Source: Acetatifactor muris
Lineage (GTDB): Bacteria; Bacillota; Clostridia; Lachnospirales; Lachnospiraceae
Reading direction: 5' to 3'
Assembly: GCF_024623325.1 (NCBI RefSeq)
Contig: NZ_JANJZD010000035.1
Location: forward strand, 1 to 48,012
Length of the DNA stretch: 48,012 nucleotides
Shown: positions 8,754 to 16,530 of the stretch, piece by piece
Position numbering within the stretch: the first letter of the stretch is position 1
Layout of the letters: each line of letters opens with the position of its first letter
Notes under the pieces: model-generated
What the model was told of the DNA's origin: nothing
Database searches by the model: none
What the model saw: the letters and a program-made list of their open reading frames with translations, nothing else
Translations under genes and position numbers: made by a program

Positions 8754-9167
8754 TCAGTTTTCCCGCCTCTGGTACCTGTACGCATCCTCGAACTCTACTG
8801 CGCCGTTGATGCGCTTCACTTCCTCCACACACTTTGCATGGAGGCGATTCAGTGATTCCTCATCCACGTCATGGGTGTATGCGATGACCTGGGACAGCTT
8901 GGAAAGCTCCACCGCGATCTTAAAGTCCATACGGGCCAGGCGGTTCTCGCTGTCCTGCACCGTTCCGGCCACGGCGGAGGATAAGGACTGGAGCAGGTAA
9001 TCCTCCGCCTTCCCCGCCATGAGGTAGCCCAGGTAGAACCGCAGCGCATCCCCGATCAGTTCCGTGCGGTTCCTGGCTGTGCCGTCCCTGATGCAGGAGT
9101 CGGCCAGTTCCAGAAGCCTGGTATCCACCCGTATGGAAAATTTGGTCTTATCCTCATTTGCGCCCAT
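8754..9167 (-). CDS. Ribbon-helix-helix relaxosome accessory protein
   Basis: 137 residues from ATG 9167 (AAAGGAGGG upstream). The first 50 residues form a ribbon-helix-helix motif: strand KTKFSIRVDTRLLELAD, helix SCIRDGTARNRTELIGDALRFYL. The rest is helical with regular leucines and may dimerise. The gene lies directly upstream of the relaxase and beside a repeat-rich non-coding region. This is where MobC-like proteins that bend oriT and recruit the relaxase are usually found. The relaxosome role is inferred from the fold and position. Confidence 0.8.
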   Translation of the reverse strand: MGANEDKTKFSIRVDTRLLELADSCIRDGTARNRTELIGDALRFYLGYLMAGKAEDYLLQSLSSAVAGTVQDSENRLARMDFKIAVELSKLSQVIAYTHDVDEESLNRLHAKCVEEVKRINGAVEFEDAYRYQRREN

Positions 9168-9616
9168 AGCACCCTCCTTTTTCCCGCCTGCTTTCCCCAA
9201 GCCACCCCGGAATTTTCCCCTTTTCCTGCTGATTTTCCTGTCCAGCCACCTGATTTCCGGAAAACCTGCACCTGTGGGTGGCATCCTCCTTTCCCGCACG
9301 GCTTTGCCGGGCGGTGTGAACCGGGCGAGGGGGCTTGCAAAAGCCACCCGCCCTTTAACCTGCACACATTTCAACCCTGCCATCCAGCCCCGGTTTTTCT
9401 CCCATTTTGGCTGCCCTGCACCCCTTGTCAGCAGGGTTTGGGGGCTGTTTCCGCCAAATCGCCCCAAACAGGGCAGAAAGGACGCCGGGCGGTCTGTTTA
9501 TCCACTTTTCCCAAACAAGGGCACAAATCGCCACACGGACGGCCACAGGGGGTGACAGGGGCTTTTCTGTCACCCTGCCCGCATTTTGAGTGCCGTCTGT
9601 TCCGGATTACAGGAGG
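9168..9616. other. Candidate origin of transfer (oriT) region
   Basis: 449 bases without a gene, next to the relaxosome genes. The region holds a 9-bp perfect inverted repeat (GGGTGACAG 9550-9558, CTGTCACCC 9567-9575). A second one is CCCTGC/GCAGGG around 9412-9436. A pair of words also occurs twice in mirrored order: CAAATCGCC (9455-9463) with CCCAAACAGGGCA (9463-9475), then CCCAAACAAGGGCA (9510-9523) with CAAATCGCC (9524-9532). Inverted repeats plus iterons beside a RHH protein and relaxase fit an oriT. The nic site cannot be assigned by eye. Confidence 0.5.
9550..9575. repeat. Perfect 9-bp inverted repeat in the oriT candidate
   Basis: GGGTGACAG and CTGTCACCC flank an 8-base loop. It lies 42 bases downstream of the small DUF6103-like gene's stop codon. 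No T-run follows on the minus strand, so a terminator is less likely than a relaxase or RHH-protein site. Confidence 0.6.
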
Positions 9617-9847
9617 TCAGACGCCCCCGCCGCCTGCCTGCGGTCTGGCCGGCCTGCGGGCAGCGAGCGGCGCATCCTCCCTGCTCTCGATGTACTCCCG
9701 GACAGCCTGGGGGACATATTTTTCATACATCTTCCCCATCGCCTCCGTCAGCTCCCCCTCGAAGTCCACGTTCTTTTTCCCCATGTACTGCCTGATGGCG
9801 TTTAATTTTTCCTCGTCATACTTCACCGTGAATGTTGTCTGTTTCAT
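9617..9847 (-). CDS. Small DUF6103-like protein
   Basis: 76 residues from ATG 9847 with AAAGGAG at good spacing. The start MKQTTFTVKYDEEKLNAIRQ followed by an acidic helix and VPQAVREYIE matches small proteins from Clostridial conjugative elements that I remember as DUF6103. A strand-helix-helix order like a ribbon-helix-helix protein is possible: TTFTVKYDEEKLNAIRQYMG for strand and first helix. The C-terminus is Ala/Arg/Pro/Gly-rich. It sits between the oriT candidate and the two paralogous unknown genes, so a DNA-binding role in transfer is plausible but unproven. Confidence 0.65.
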   Translation of the reverse strand: MKQTTFTVKYDEEKLNAIRQYMGKKNVDFEGELTEAMGKMYEKYVPQAVREYIESREDAPLAARRPARPQAGGGGV

Positions 9848-9881
9848 GCGCTTCTCCTTTCTGGTTCCCGGTTCCGCCCCC

Positions 9882-10745
9882 TCACATGGACGGGAGCATC
9901 CCCTGTGTCCCCGCAGGGACATTTGCCTGGCTGCCGCTTTCCATTTCCTCCTGATAGCCCTGCCATGCCTGCCGCTCCACACCGAACAGGCCGTCATGGG
10001 CTGCGATCTCATCCCTGCCTTCCGCTGTGCGTTCCGTGCCGTCCGGCATCAGGAGGAAGACCTCCAGCCCCGCATCAGCCAGCGCAAGCGCCCTCTCCCT
10101 GCCCAGCGGGAGCATCCCCTCCCAGCCATACCCATAGTGCTGCATTTCCTCCATGCTGATCTCATCCGGCAGTCCCTCCTGGGCTGTCTCCCTCTGGCAG
10201 TTCGGGCAGAAATCAAGGTAATATGCCACGTCAAACTGCCCGTCCTCAATGGCCAGGTCAGCCACCTCCGGGCGGCTGCAGAGCATATCCCCCAGGGTCT
10301 CCTGCAGGAACGGTTTCCCCTCCACGCACAGCCCCGTCATGTCCTCCAGTTCCGAAAAAGTAACCGTCCAGTTCCCCTCGGTGGTCCGGCTGGTGCCCTC
10401 GGCAATGATGGCGTCCACAACCTCCGCCAGCTCCCGGTTCAGCCTGGAGAGCGTGGGGTACCGCAGGGCCGTGGCCTCCGGCACATAAGAGGCGTACCGG
10501 GCGCTGCCGCTGCCTTCGCTCTCCACCAGCAGCCCGTCTGCCCTGCCTTCCCCGGTGACCAACAGGCAGTGGTACACGCCGTCCCCGTCCACTCCCATCA
10601 CTCCCGCATTTTCCACAATGGCCTCATGGTTACACATTGGGTGGCGCAGCATTTCCTCCAGCTTCCTTGCCGGGATCGTGACGGTTTTCTCCACGGCAAA
10701 TTCCCGGAAAGTAAAATCCGGCTTGTGTTCAAACACTGTTTTCAT
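9882..10745 (-). CDS. Unknown accessory protein A, paralogue of the next gene
   Basis: 287 residues from ATG 10745 (AGGAGGGAACAGG upstream). It shares a clear block order with the protein at 10805-11782: HKPxF near the start, DGVYHCLLVTG, ARYASYVPEATAL, then GKPFLQETLGDM and RPEVAD. A CPNC pair in the middle (FCPNCQRET) could bind metal; the paralogue has CHDH at the same place. It lacks a signal peptide and membrane helix. The C-terminus ends GTQGMLPSM, one of the Met-rich tails shared by many accessory proteins here. I recall similar proteins as DUF6329, without certainty. Function unknown. Confidence 0.75.
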   Translation of the reverse strand: MKTVFEHKPDFTFREFAVEKTVTIPARKLEEMLRHPMCNHEAIVENAGVMGVDGDGVYHCLLVTGEGRADGLLVESEGSGSARYASYVPEATALRYPTLSRLNRELAEVVDAIIAEGTSRTTEGNWTVTFSELEDMTGLCVEGKPFLQETLGDMLCSRPEVADLAIEDGQFDVAYYLDFCPNCQRETAQEGLPDEISMEEMQHYGYGWEGMLPLGRERALALADAGLEVFLLMPDGTERTAEGRDEIAAHDGLFGVERQAWQGYQEEMESGSQANVPAGTQGMLPSM

Positions 10746-10804
10746 ATCCTGTTCCCTCCTGATCCGGGGGCCGCTAGGCATCAGAGAAAAACAGCCCCAC
10801 TCTT

Positions 10805-11782
10805 TCACATGGATTGGACGGGCGCTTTCCCCTGTCCTGCATCCGAAAAATCTTCCAGTACGCCCTCCTTGGACATTTGGGGGATATCATGGACGCCCCC
10901 TCCGGCCGCCAGGTGTTCCGCCGCCAGCTTCATCTCCCAGGGAAAGAGGCAGAAAGGGATCTCTGCCAGGGAGATCATCTGTCCGGCAACCTCATCCCCA
11001 TGCCTCTCCTGGATGGCACGGAAGCGGCCTGCAAACTCATTTAGGAATGCCTCAGCCTTCTTGCCGGTCCTCTCAGGCTCCCCGGCCTTATCGAATTCCT
11101 CCAGCTCCTTCGCCCACTCATACCAGACCGCAGCCGCCTCCCTGCTGTCCGGGCGGATGGCAGAAAGCGCCTCCGCAAACGCCTCATATCCCATTTCCCG
11201 GCTTTCCGGTATTTCTTCCTCCTGATGGTCATGGCAGAATTCCGGACGGTAGTTCACACTGAAACAATCCCTCCAGATGCACACCTCCGCCACTTCCGGC
11301 CTTTCTGTGATCATGTCCGCCATAAGCTCCTGCAGGAACGGGTTTGCTCCAAGCTCCAGGCCGGACTGCTCCCTGATTTTTTCAAAACTGACCTCCCAAT
11401 ATCCCCCTGATGCGGCTGCCGTTCCTTCCGTAACGAACAGATCCACCAAAAACGCCAGCCTGTACCCCATCTCCGACAAGGAGTCATATGCAAGAGCCGC
11501 CGCATCCGGAACATAGGAGGCATACCGGGCATAATCATACCCATCCGCCTCCACCAGGACACCATCCCTGTGGTTATCGCCAGTGACCAGCAGGCAGTGG
11601 TACACGCCGCTTTCATCCTGGCGCATCAGATCCACATCCTCTTTTATAAAGTCCTGGTATTCCATCGGGCTTTTCAGGAATTGTTCAAATTCCCTTTCCG
11701 GAAGACGGATTATCTTTTCCGCCTTTGCCTGACAGAGTTTAAAGTATGGCTTGTGTTCCATGATTACATTTATCGGATTCAT
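10805..11782 (-). CDS. Unknown accessory protein B, paralogue of the preceding one
   Basis: 325 residues from ATG 11782 (AGGAGGGATGCC upstream). It carries the same blocks as its neighbour: MEHKPYFKL, GVYHCLLVTGDNHRDGVLVE, YARYASYVPDAAAL, NPFLQELMADMITERPEVAEV and FCHDHQEE. It is longer by an acidic helical C-terminal domain (about residues 225-310) and ends GKAPVQSM. The tandem arrangement and moderate divergence suggest an old duplication with division of labour. The conserved CHLLVTG-like core may be a small ligand- or DNA-mimic fold, but nothing in the sequence proves it. Soluble; function unknown. Confidence 0.75.
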   Translation of the reverse strand: MNPINVIMEHKPYFKLCQAKAEKIIRLPEREFEQFLKSPMEYQDFIKEDVDLMRQDESGVYHCLLVTGDNHRDGVLVEADGYDYARYASYVPDAAALAYDSLSEMGYRLAFLVDLFVTEGTAAASGGYWEVSFEKIREQSGLELGANPFLQELMADMITERPEVAEVCIWRDCFSVNYRPEFCHDHQEEEIPESREMGYEAFAEALSAIRPDSREAAAVWYEWAKELEEFDKAGEPERTGKKAEAFLNEFAGRFRAIQERHGDEVAGQMISLAEIPFCLFPWEMKLAAEHLAAGGGVHDIPQMSKEGVLEDFSDAGQGKAPVQSM

Positions 11783-11792
11783 GGCATCCCTC

Positions 11793-12806
11793 CTAATCCA
11801 GCAGGCGCCCGAAAGCAAAAAAATGCTCCCTCCAGTACGCCGTTTCAATGCTTGTATAGCCGATGGGCGAGCCGCAGTGCAGCATCCTTCCCCCGCCCAC
11901 ATAGATCCCCACATGGCTCACCGGGCCGCTGCAGGCATAGGTCCCGCTGAAGAACACCAGGTCGCCTGGCTGCGCTTCCTCCCTCGGCACGATGGCGCAC
12001 TGGTTATAGATCCCCGTGGCCGTGGTGCGGGCCAGGGGGTAAGCCCCGGAATGGGTGTAGACCCAGCAGACAAACCCGGAACAGTCAAAGGACGTCTCAG
12101 GCGTCGACCCTCCCCACACATAGGGGCAGCCCAGGTATTTTTCCCCTTCCGCGATCAGGGCCGCAAAGCTGCCGTCCCCCATGGCCTCGCCGGGAGGCAG
12201 CCCGCTTCCCGGCCCTGCCTGCCCGTATTTTGCAAGCACATAGATGCGCTGGGCGTTGGCCCTGTCCTCGTCCGTGATCCCCCTCCCAAGCAGGGAGGAC
12301 AGGTTCCCGTACACGGTCCCCATATCCGTGATGGGGACTGCCGCCGTGTAGGTTTCCCCTTCCTCATCCTCCCGTTCCTCGTATGCCACGAAGCAGTCCG
12401 CAAAGCCCCTGTAGTCGTCATCGTTCATCCTGGGCTGCTCCGCGCCGAAAAACAGAGAATAAAAAACTGCCTTGACCCGGTATCCGTCCACCGCGCCGTC
12501 CTCCGCCATTCCATTGATCTCGGCCAGGACCGCGTCCAGTTTCTGGAAGCTCTCCTGCATCTTCTCGATGTACATCCGGTAATCTGCCGGGAGTCCCGCC
12601 GACAGGTAGCCGCCGCCCCACGCCAGGTTCACGGCGGCGTTGTTATGCCCTGCCGTGCCGGACAGCGCGCACAGGATCATCACAACGATCAGGATAAAGG
12701 GTGTCAGGACTGCCGCCACCACGGTGGCTATCGCCGTCCTTCCCCTCTTGTCTGTTGCCGCAGCCAGAACGGCCTTGGCCGCCAGCACAGCTGCCGTTGC
12801 CGCCAT
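11793..12806 (-). CDS. T4SS cell-wall hydrolase, NlpC/P60 family
   Basis: 337 residues. A membrane anchor (about residues 24-48) places the rest outside the cell. The C-terminal 130 residues are an NlpC/P60 cysteine peptidase: GEKYLGCPYVWGGSTPETSFDCSGF holds the catalytic Cys (split: YVWGGS then DCSGFV), PGDLVFFSG follows, and SHVGIYVGGGRMLHC carries the catalytic His. Such enzymes cut D-Glu-to-diamino-acid bonds in peptidoglycan and open the wall for the conjugation channel, replacing VirB1 in Gram-positive T4SS. The middle (50-190) is helical and resembles the lysozyme-free linker of CwlT-like proteins. It ends LLD, without the Met-rich tail. Confidence 0.92.
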   Translation of the reverse strand: MAATAAVLAAKAVLAAATDKRGRTAIATVVAAVLTPFILIVVMILCALSGTAGHNNAAVNLAWGGGYLSAGLPADYRMYIEKMQESFQKLDAVLAEINGMAEDGAVDGYRVKAVFYSLFFGAEQPRMNDDDYRGFADCFVAYEEREDEEGETYTAAVPITDMGTVYGNLSSLLGRGITDEDRANAQRIYVLAKYGQAGPGSGLPPGEAMGDGSFAALIAEGEKYLGCPYVWGGSTPETSFDCSGFVCWVYTHSGAYPLARTTATGIYNQCAIVPREEAQPGDLVFFSGTYACSGPVSHVGIYVGGGRMLHCGSPIGYTSIETAYWREHFFAFGRLLD

Positions 12807-12821
12807 AGGCTTCCCTCCTTT

Positions 12822-13349
12822 CTACTCCATCGGTTTCATGCCGCCGGTTCCATATAATCCCTGATATCCCGGTTCAGCCATTCCCTGTTCCTGCTGGAAT
12901 GCCATGGCATAGGCTTTATTAATGGCATCCTCCAGTGGCTTTGTATCCAGCCCGCACTGCTCGTATCCCTCCCATATGACATCCGCATATCTGTCAGAGG
13001 GGATGCCGAATTCATGGCCGGGCGTCATGATATACCCCATGGCGGATACTTCTTTCCCATCCAGCTCCACCTGCAGCATCTGTTTCCCGTAAAAATTGGG
13101 ATATCCTTCGTAGCGGTCCAGCGCTTCCTCATCGGACTTGCGGATCTTCCACAGAAGCACAGGCACCGTACCGCCCTCTTTCGGCTCCACGGTGGCGACC
13201 GCCCCCCTGTTCGCTCCCCTGAACAGCAGCTCGTATCCCTTCAGTTCGCTGGTCCCCACCACCTCGGCTGTGGGGCACCGGTATGCCATCTGTGCCTGGT
13301 TCATGTTGCTGCCGTATGCCAGGTACAGCGTTTCCTTTTTCCTTCCCAT
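12822..13349 (-). CDS. Gamma-glutamylcyclotransferase-like (AIG2/GGCT) protein
   Basis: 175 residues from ATG 13349 (AAAGGAG and AGGAG upstream). The family's signature opens the protein: LYLAYGSNMN, then GYELLFRG, VPVLLWKIRKSDEEALDRYEG and YEGYPNFY with the conserved glutamate. Family members cyclise gamma-glutamyl groups to 5-oxoproline, releasing an amine. The next upstream gene is an amidoligase, which makes gamma-glutamyl-type amide bonds; the pairing is known from comparative genomics of amidoligases. The two probably form a make-and-remove cycle for a peptide or protein tag. The C-terminal 30 residues are an added Gln/Gly/Met tail ending GTGGMKPME. Confidence 0.88.
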   Translation of the reverse strand: MGRKKETLYLAYGSNMNQAQMAYRCPTAEVVGTSELKGYELLFRGANRGAVATVEPKEGGTVPVLLWKIRKSDEEALDRYEGYPNFYGKQMLQVELDGKEVSAMGYIMTPGHEFGIPSDRYADVIWEGYEQCGLDTKPLEDAINKAYAMAFQQEQGMAEPGYQGLYGTGGMKPME

Positions 13350-13410
13350 CTCCTGCTTTGCTCCTTTCTCACTGCCTGCGCATTTATCCGCAGGCGCACA
13401 CAAAAACACC

Positions 13411-14409
13411 CTACATGCCCATCACATAAGCCTGCGCTTCTTCTGCCGGGATCTCCTGCTCCGCCCGCTCTTTTTCCCTTTTCTGTCTCAGCCTTTCCTT
13501 CTGTGCCTCCGCCTGGGCCGGGTCCCGCCATGCGATGCAGCCCGGAAGCTCCGCAAGCAGGTGCTGCCTTGCGGTGGCGAATTCATCCCCGATCAGCCCA
13601 AGCCGCAGCAGCCAGGTGCGGAACGTGTATTTTTCATTGGTGGTCTGGGTCTTCCTCCTGCTGGCGCATGCCTGGTTCAGCGCCTGCGCAGTAATGGCAA
13701 GGCTGAACTGGATATACGCCTTGATCTTGCCTGCGTGGAGCGTCCCATTGAACAGCCTGAATTCCACCGTCCCTTTCTGGAATACGGAGTGGAGGTTCAG
13801 GCAGTGGTACCGGCTGTCGTCATAGTGTTCATACCTGCGGCTTTCGCCGCCATACCAGATCCGCTCCACGCCATCCAGGGTCCTGGGCTTTTTCTGGTTC
13901 AGTTCCTCCAGGAACCGTTCCTCCACCTTCTGGCAGTATTGATGCTCGCGGGCCACGGACACCTTCAACGCCTTGTAGATCAGATCCTCCTTGGATGCCA
14001 TGATGTTCGTGATGTTGCGCAGCGTCCGGGCGTCAAAAGGGGATGCGTCCACATGCACATGGATGCCGCATTTTGGATTAGTAATCGCCCCATGTTTCTT
14101 CAGCTCCCGAATAATCTCCTGGATGGGTATGATATCCTCATAACGGCAGATGGGGCTGACCATCTCCGTCCTGTATTCATCATCTGCACTTATCCTCTGT
14201 CCCCCTATCTTCCGCTCCGGGGTGATGCTGGAATCGCGCATGAATTTCCACTGCCGCCCCTGCCCGTCCAGCGCCGCATATGCCTTATACCCCATCCCCA
14301 CATATCTGCTTTCCGTACCGAAATATGCGGCAGCCACCTCGGCGGCCTCCTGCCGCGTGATCCCGGTCATCTCGATCTCAATGCCGAACCGCTGTTCCTT
14401 AAGCTCCAA
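13411..14409 (-). CDS. Amidoligase (COOH-NH2 ligase, glutamine-synthetase fold)
   Basis: 332 residues. I start at TTG 14409, since GGAAGGAGGGG lies 8 bases upstream and the domain begins directly after (QRFGIEIEMTG). FGIEIE is the first metal-binding strand of the amidoligase family. GIHVHVD and FRLFNGTLHAGKI supply the later metal and nucleotide residues. Family members join a carboxylate to an amine using ATP, usually on glutamate-containing peptides or proteins. The gene is followed by the GGCT-like hydrolase and an NlpC/P60 wall hydrolase, so wall peptide modification is one possible target. The C-terminus is a long basic/acidic helix ending AQAYVMGM. Confidence 0.9.
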   Translation of the reverse strand: MELKEQRFGIEIEMTGITRQEAAEVAAAYFGTESRYVGMGYKAYAALDGQGRQWKFMRDSSITPERKIGGQRISADDEYRTEMVSPICRYEDIIPIQEIIRELKKHGAITNPKCGIHVHVDASPFDARTLRNITNIMASKEDLIYKALKVSVAREHQYCQKVEERFLEELNQKKPRTLDGVERIWYGGESRRYEHYDDSRYHCLNLHSVFQKGTVEFRLFNGTLHAGKIKAYIQFSLAITAQALNQACASRRKTQTTNEKYTFRTWLLRLGLIGDEFATARQHLLAELPGCIAWRDPAQAEAQKERLRQKREKERAEQEIPAEEAQAYVMGM

Positions 14410-14444
14410 CCCTGTCCCCTCCTTCCGAGCATAAACAATCCATG

Positions 14445-14556
14445 GGAAGAATCGCCGCACTTGCGATTCTTCCGTGTGTAACTTAGATTTTCTTGGCTGG
14501 CGTACTAAAGAGGTGTGCTAGGCACCCTCTTGACAGCTTAGAAAATCTTTACACAC
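14445..14556 (-). ncRNA. Candidate structured RNA between virB4 and the amidoligase
   Basis: The 110 bases hold three nested or adjacent stems. An 11-bp perfect hairpin pairs 14445-14455 with 14463-14473. A long stem pairs GTGTGTAA and AGATTTTCT (14474-14481, 14485-14493) with AGAAAATCT and TTACACAC (14540-14556), with a 3-base bulge. Inside it, AAGAGG-GTGC pairs with GCAC-CCTCTT (about 14508-14531). No T-run follows on the minus strand, so it is not a plain terminator. It ends about 35 bases before the amidoligase's TTG start. It may be a cis-regulatory RNA, a processing site, or a small palindromic mobile repeat. Confidence 0.55.
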
Positions 14557-14558
14557 TT

Positions 14559-16388
14559 TTACCGGCCTCCGGCCTTGCCGAACAGCCGCGCCTTGTGCTC
14601 CGGGGCGTTGACCATCAGGTTGTACCGCTCGTTGCCGCACTTGTAGAGGCACACGCCCCTCTGGGGGTAGCGGATCAGGCTGTACTCGCTTTCCTCCAGC
14701 TGGAGGGTGTCCGTGTAAAACCTGGCGTCAATGCTGCCCGCGTTGAACAGGAACTGGTGCGTGGGGATGGAGAACAGCGGCTTGGTATACTCCCTGACGC
14801 CGTCCAGGTTGAAGTCCTCCAGGTTCTGGCTGGCGATGATCACCGCCGAGTCCTTCTTGCGCACACGCTTCATGAAGTTGCGGACGTATTCCACGGCGGT
14901 CAGGTTGGATAAAAACAGGTAGAACTCATCCAGGCTGGCCGCCGTGTTGCCCACGGTCAGCAGCTCATCGCTCATAAAGGAAAGCACGTTGAACAGCAGG
15001 GCATCCTTTAAGCTCCGGCTGGCCTGCAGCAGACCTTTTACCCCGAAAGTGATAAAACTGGAGTCCGTGATGTTGGTATGGCCGCTAAAGAACTTGCTCT
15101 CCGCGCCCACGCACATGGAGTGCAGCCCCAGCAGGATGCCCCGCAGCATCTCCGCCGTATAGAGTTGCCTCTTACCCCCGTCAAACGCCTTGTACTCCGC
15201 CTCCATGAATGCATACAGGTCGGAGAGGACGGGGTAGTCCTCCGGCGCCAGGCTGTCAAAATCGCTCTGGTCCGTGATCCCCCACCCGGCGTACAGCTTC
15301 TGGAGCATGATCTCTATGACATCGATCTCCCGGTCCGTGAAGTCCTTGTAGCTGCGGAAAAAGTCTTTTAAGAAGCTGATATGCTGGGACAGCCGGGAGC
15401 GGATGCGGAAGGTCCGGGGCGCGTCCATGTCCTCCGGGCCTGCGGCGTCATCCCAGGTTTTCGGCTCCAGGGGGTTGATGATGTACCTGCCGCCCATCAG
15501 GTCGATAAAGCACCCGCCCAGGTTGTCCGTCAGGTCCTCATACTCCATCTCCGGGTCCAGGGCGCAGACGCGCATCCCTGATTCCCGCAGGTTGGTGAGG
15601 AGCAGCTTTAACAGGTAGCTCTTGCCCTGGCCGCTGTTGCCCAGGATCAGGATGTTGGCGTTGGTCTTGTCATCCGCCCTGCGGTTAAAGTCCACCAGCA
15701 CGTTGCTGCCGAATTTGTCCCGCCCGATATAAAAGCCCTGGGGATCGGTCTTCCCGGAATAGTTGAAAGGGTAAAGGTTCGCCACGCTGCTGGCGGGCAG
15801 CACCCGCTCGAACTGGTCCCGGAACAGGTTGAAGCCTGTGGGCATCACGCACTGGAAGCCCTGCTTCTGGCGCAGCATCAGCCGGTCCACGTTCAGCTTG
15901 GAGCGGATCAGCTCCGTCAGCACCTCCGTCTGCAGGAGCTTCAGCTGGTCTAAGTCATGGGCGCACAGCTCCAGGTAGACCGCCGTGTGCAGGAGCGGCT
16001 CCCTGTTGCGGTGCATCTGCGCCACGATGGCCGCCACGTCCTGCAGGTTGCTCTCCGCCAGCACGGTGGTCTGCAGGTCGCTTGTATTGCCCCGGTCCAT
16101 GCGGTTCTTGTTGGCTGCGTTGCTGATGATCTTGCGTTCCTCCACCGGCGTCACATGGCGGGTATAGATGCGCAGGGTCACGCCGTCCTTCTCCCCAAGG
16201 TGGGAGAGGATCGCCTGCTCATCGGTTGACGTGGGGTATTCCCGCAGCGCCCACACACAGCGGTATGTGTTCCCGCAGATAAAGTGGTCTGTTTCAAACC
16301 TGATGACGGAGGGTGCGATCATGTCCAGGAATTCCTGGATATGCACATCCTCCTGTGTCCGTATAGGGACATTTTCTGCTCTTTTCAA
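14559..16388 (-). CDS. virB4: VirB4-type T4SS ATPase
   Basis: 609 residues. I start at TTG 16388 (LKRAENVPIRTQED) because GGAGGTG lies 6 bases upstream; the longer frame upstream has no ribosome site. Walker A GNSGQGKS is near residue 248, and the Walker B region SLDEFYLFLSN near residue 488 has D-E. ASQNLED and the arginine-finger segment follow. VirB4 powers channel assembly and substrate transfer at the inner membrane. The N-terminal 200 residues carry the usual CagE/TrbE-like domain. The gene lies downstream of prgI and the TrsD-like gene, the normal Gram-positive order, with a Fic gene inserted between. Confidence 0.97.
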   Translation of the reverse strand: MKRAENVPIRTQEDVHIQEFLDMIAPSVIRFETDHFICGNTYRCVWALREYPTSTDEQAILSHLGEKDGVTLRIYTRHVTPVEERKIISNAANKNRMDRGNTSDLQTTVLAESNLQDVAAIVAQMHRNREPLLHTAVYLELCAHDLDQLKLLQTEVLTELIRSKLNVDRLMLRQKQGFQCVMPTGFNLFRDQFERVLPASSVANLYPFNYSGKTDPQGFYIGRDKFGSNVLVDFNRRADDKTNANILILGNSGQGKSYLLKLLLTNLRESGMRVCALDPEMEYEDLTDNLGGCFIDLMGGRYIINPLEPKTWDDAAGPEDMDAPRTFRIRSRLSQHISFLKDFFRSYKDFTDREIDVIEIMLQKLYAGWGITDQSDFDSLAPEDYPVLSDLYAFMEAEYKAFDGGKRQLYTAEMLRGILLGLHSMCVGAESKFFSGHTNITDSSFITFGVKGLLQASRSLKDALLFNVLSFMSDELLTVGNTAASLDEFYLFLSNLTAVEYVRNFMKRVRKKDSAVIIASQNLEDFNLDGVREYTKPLFSIPTHQFLFNAGSIDARFYTDTLQLEESEYSLIRYPQRGVCLYKCGNERYNLMVNAPEHKARLFGKAGGR

Positions 16389-16458
16389 ATAGGCACCTCC
16401 AATCAGATAAGGCGGGGCTGGCCTGCCTCCGCATCCTCCCCGCCCCGGTTTACGGGCA

Positions 16459-16492
16459 TAAAAAAACACCGGACACATTCCTGCATCCGGCG
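16459..16492 (-). terminator. Rho-independent terminator after the Fic gene
   Basis: On the minus strand CCGGA and TCCGG (plus-strand 16486-16490 and 16469-16473) form a GC stem followed by GTGTTTTTTT. It lies between the Fic stop codon and the VirB4 start, so it would end transcripts of the Fic gene and reduce read-through into virB4. Confidence 0.75.
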
Positions 16493-16530
16493 CCCTGCCG
16501 TCTCAAAATTTCTTTTTTCTGTTTCTGGCC

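Noticed and set aside
9438..11225. A 595-codon plus-strand open frame across the accessory genes
   Set aside because: It lies opposite three minus-strand genes with good ribosome sites and family similarity. Long antisense frames are common in GC-rich DNA. Its translation is Pro/His/Arg-rich without domains.
13138..14481. A 447-codon plus-strand open frame
   Set aside because: It is antisense to the amidoligase and cyclotransferase, both confirmed by motifs. The product is low-complexity and has no ribosome site.
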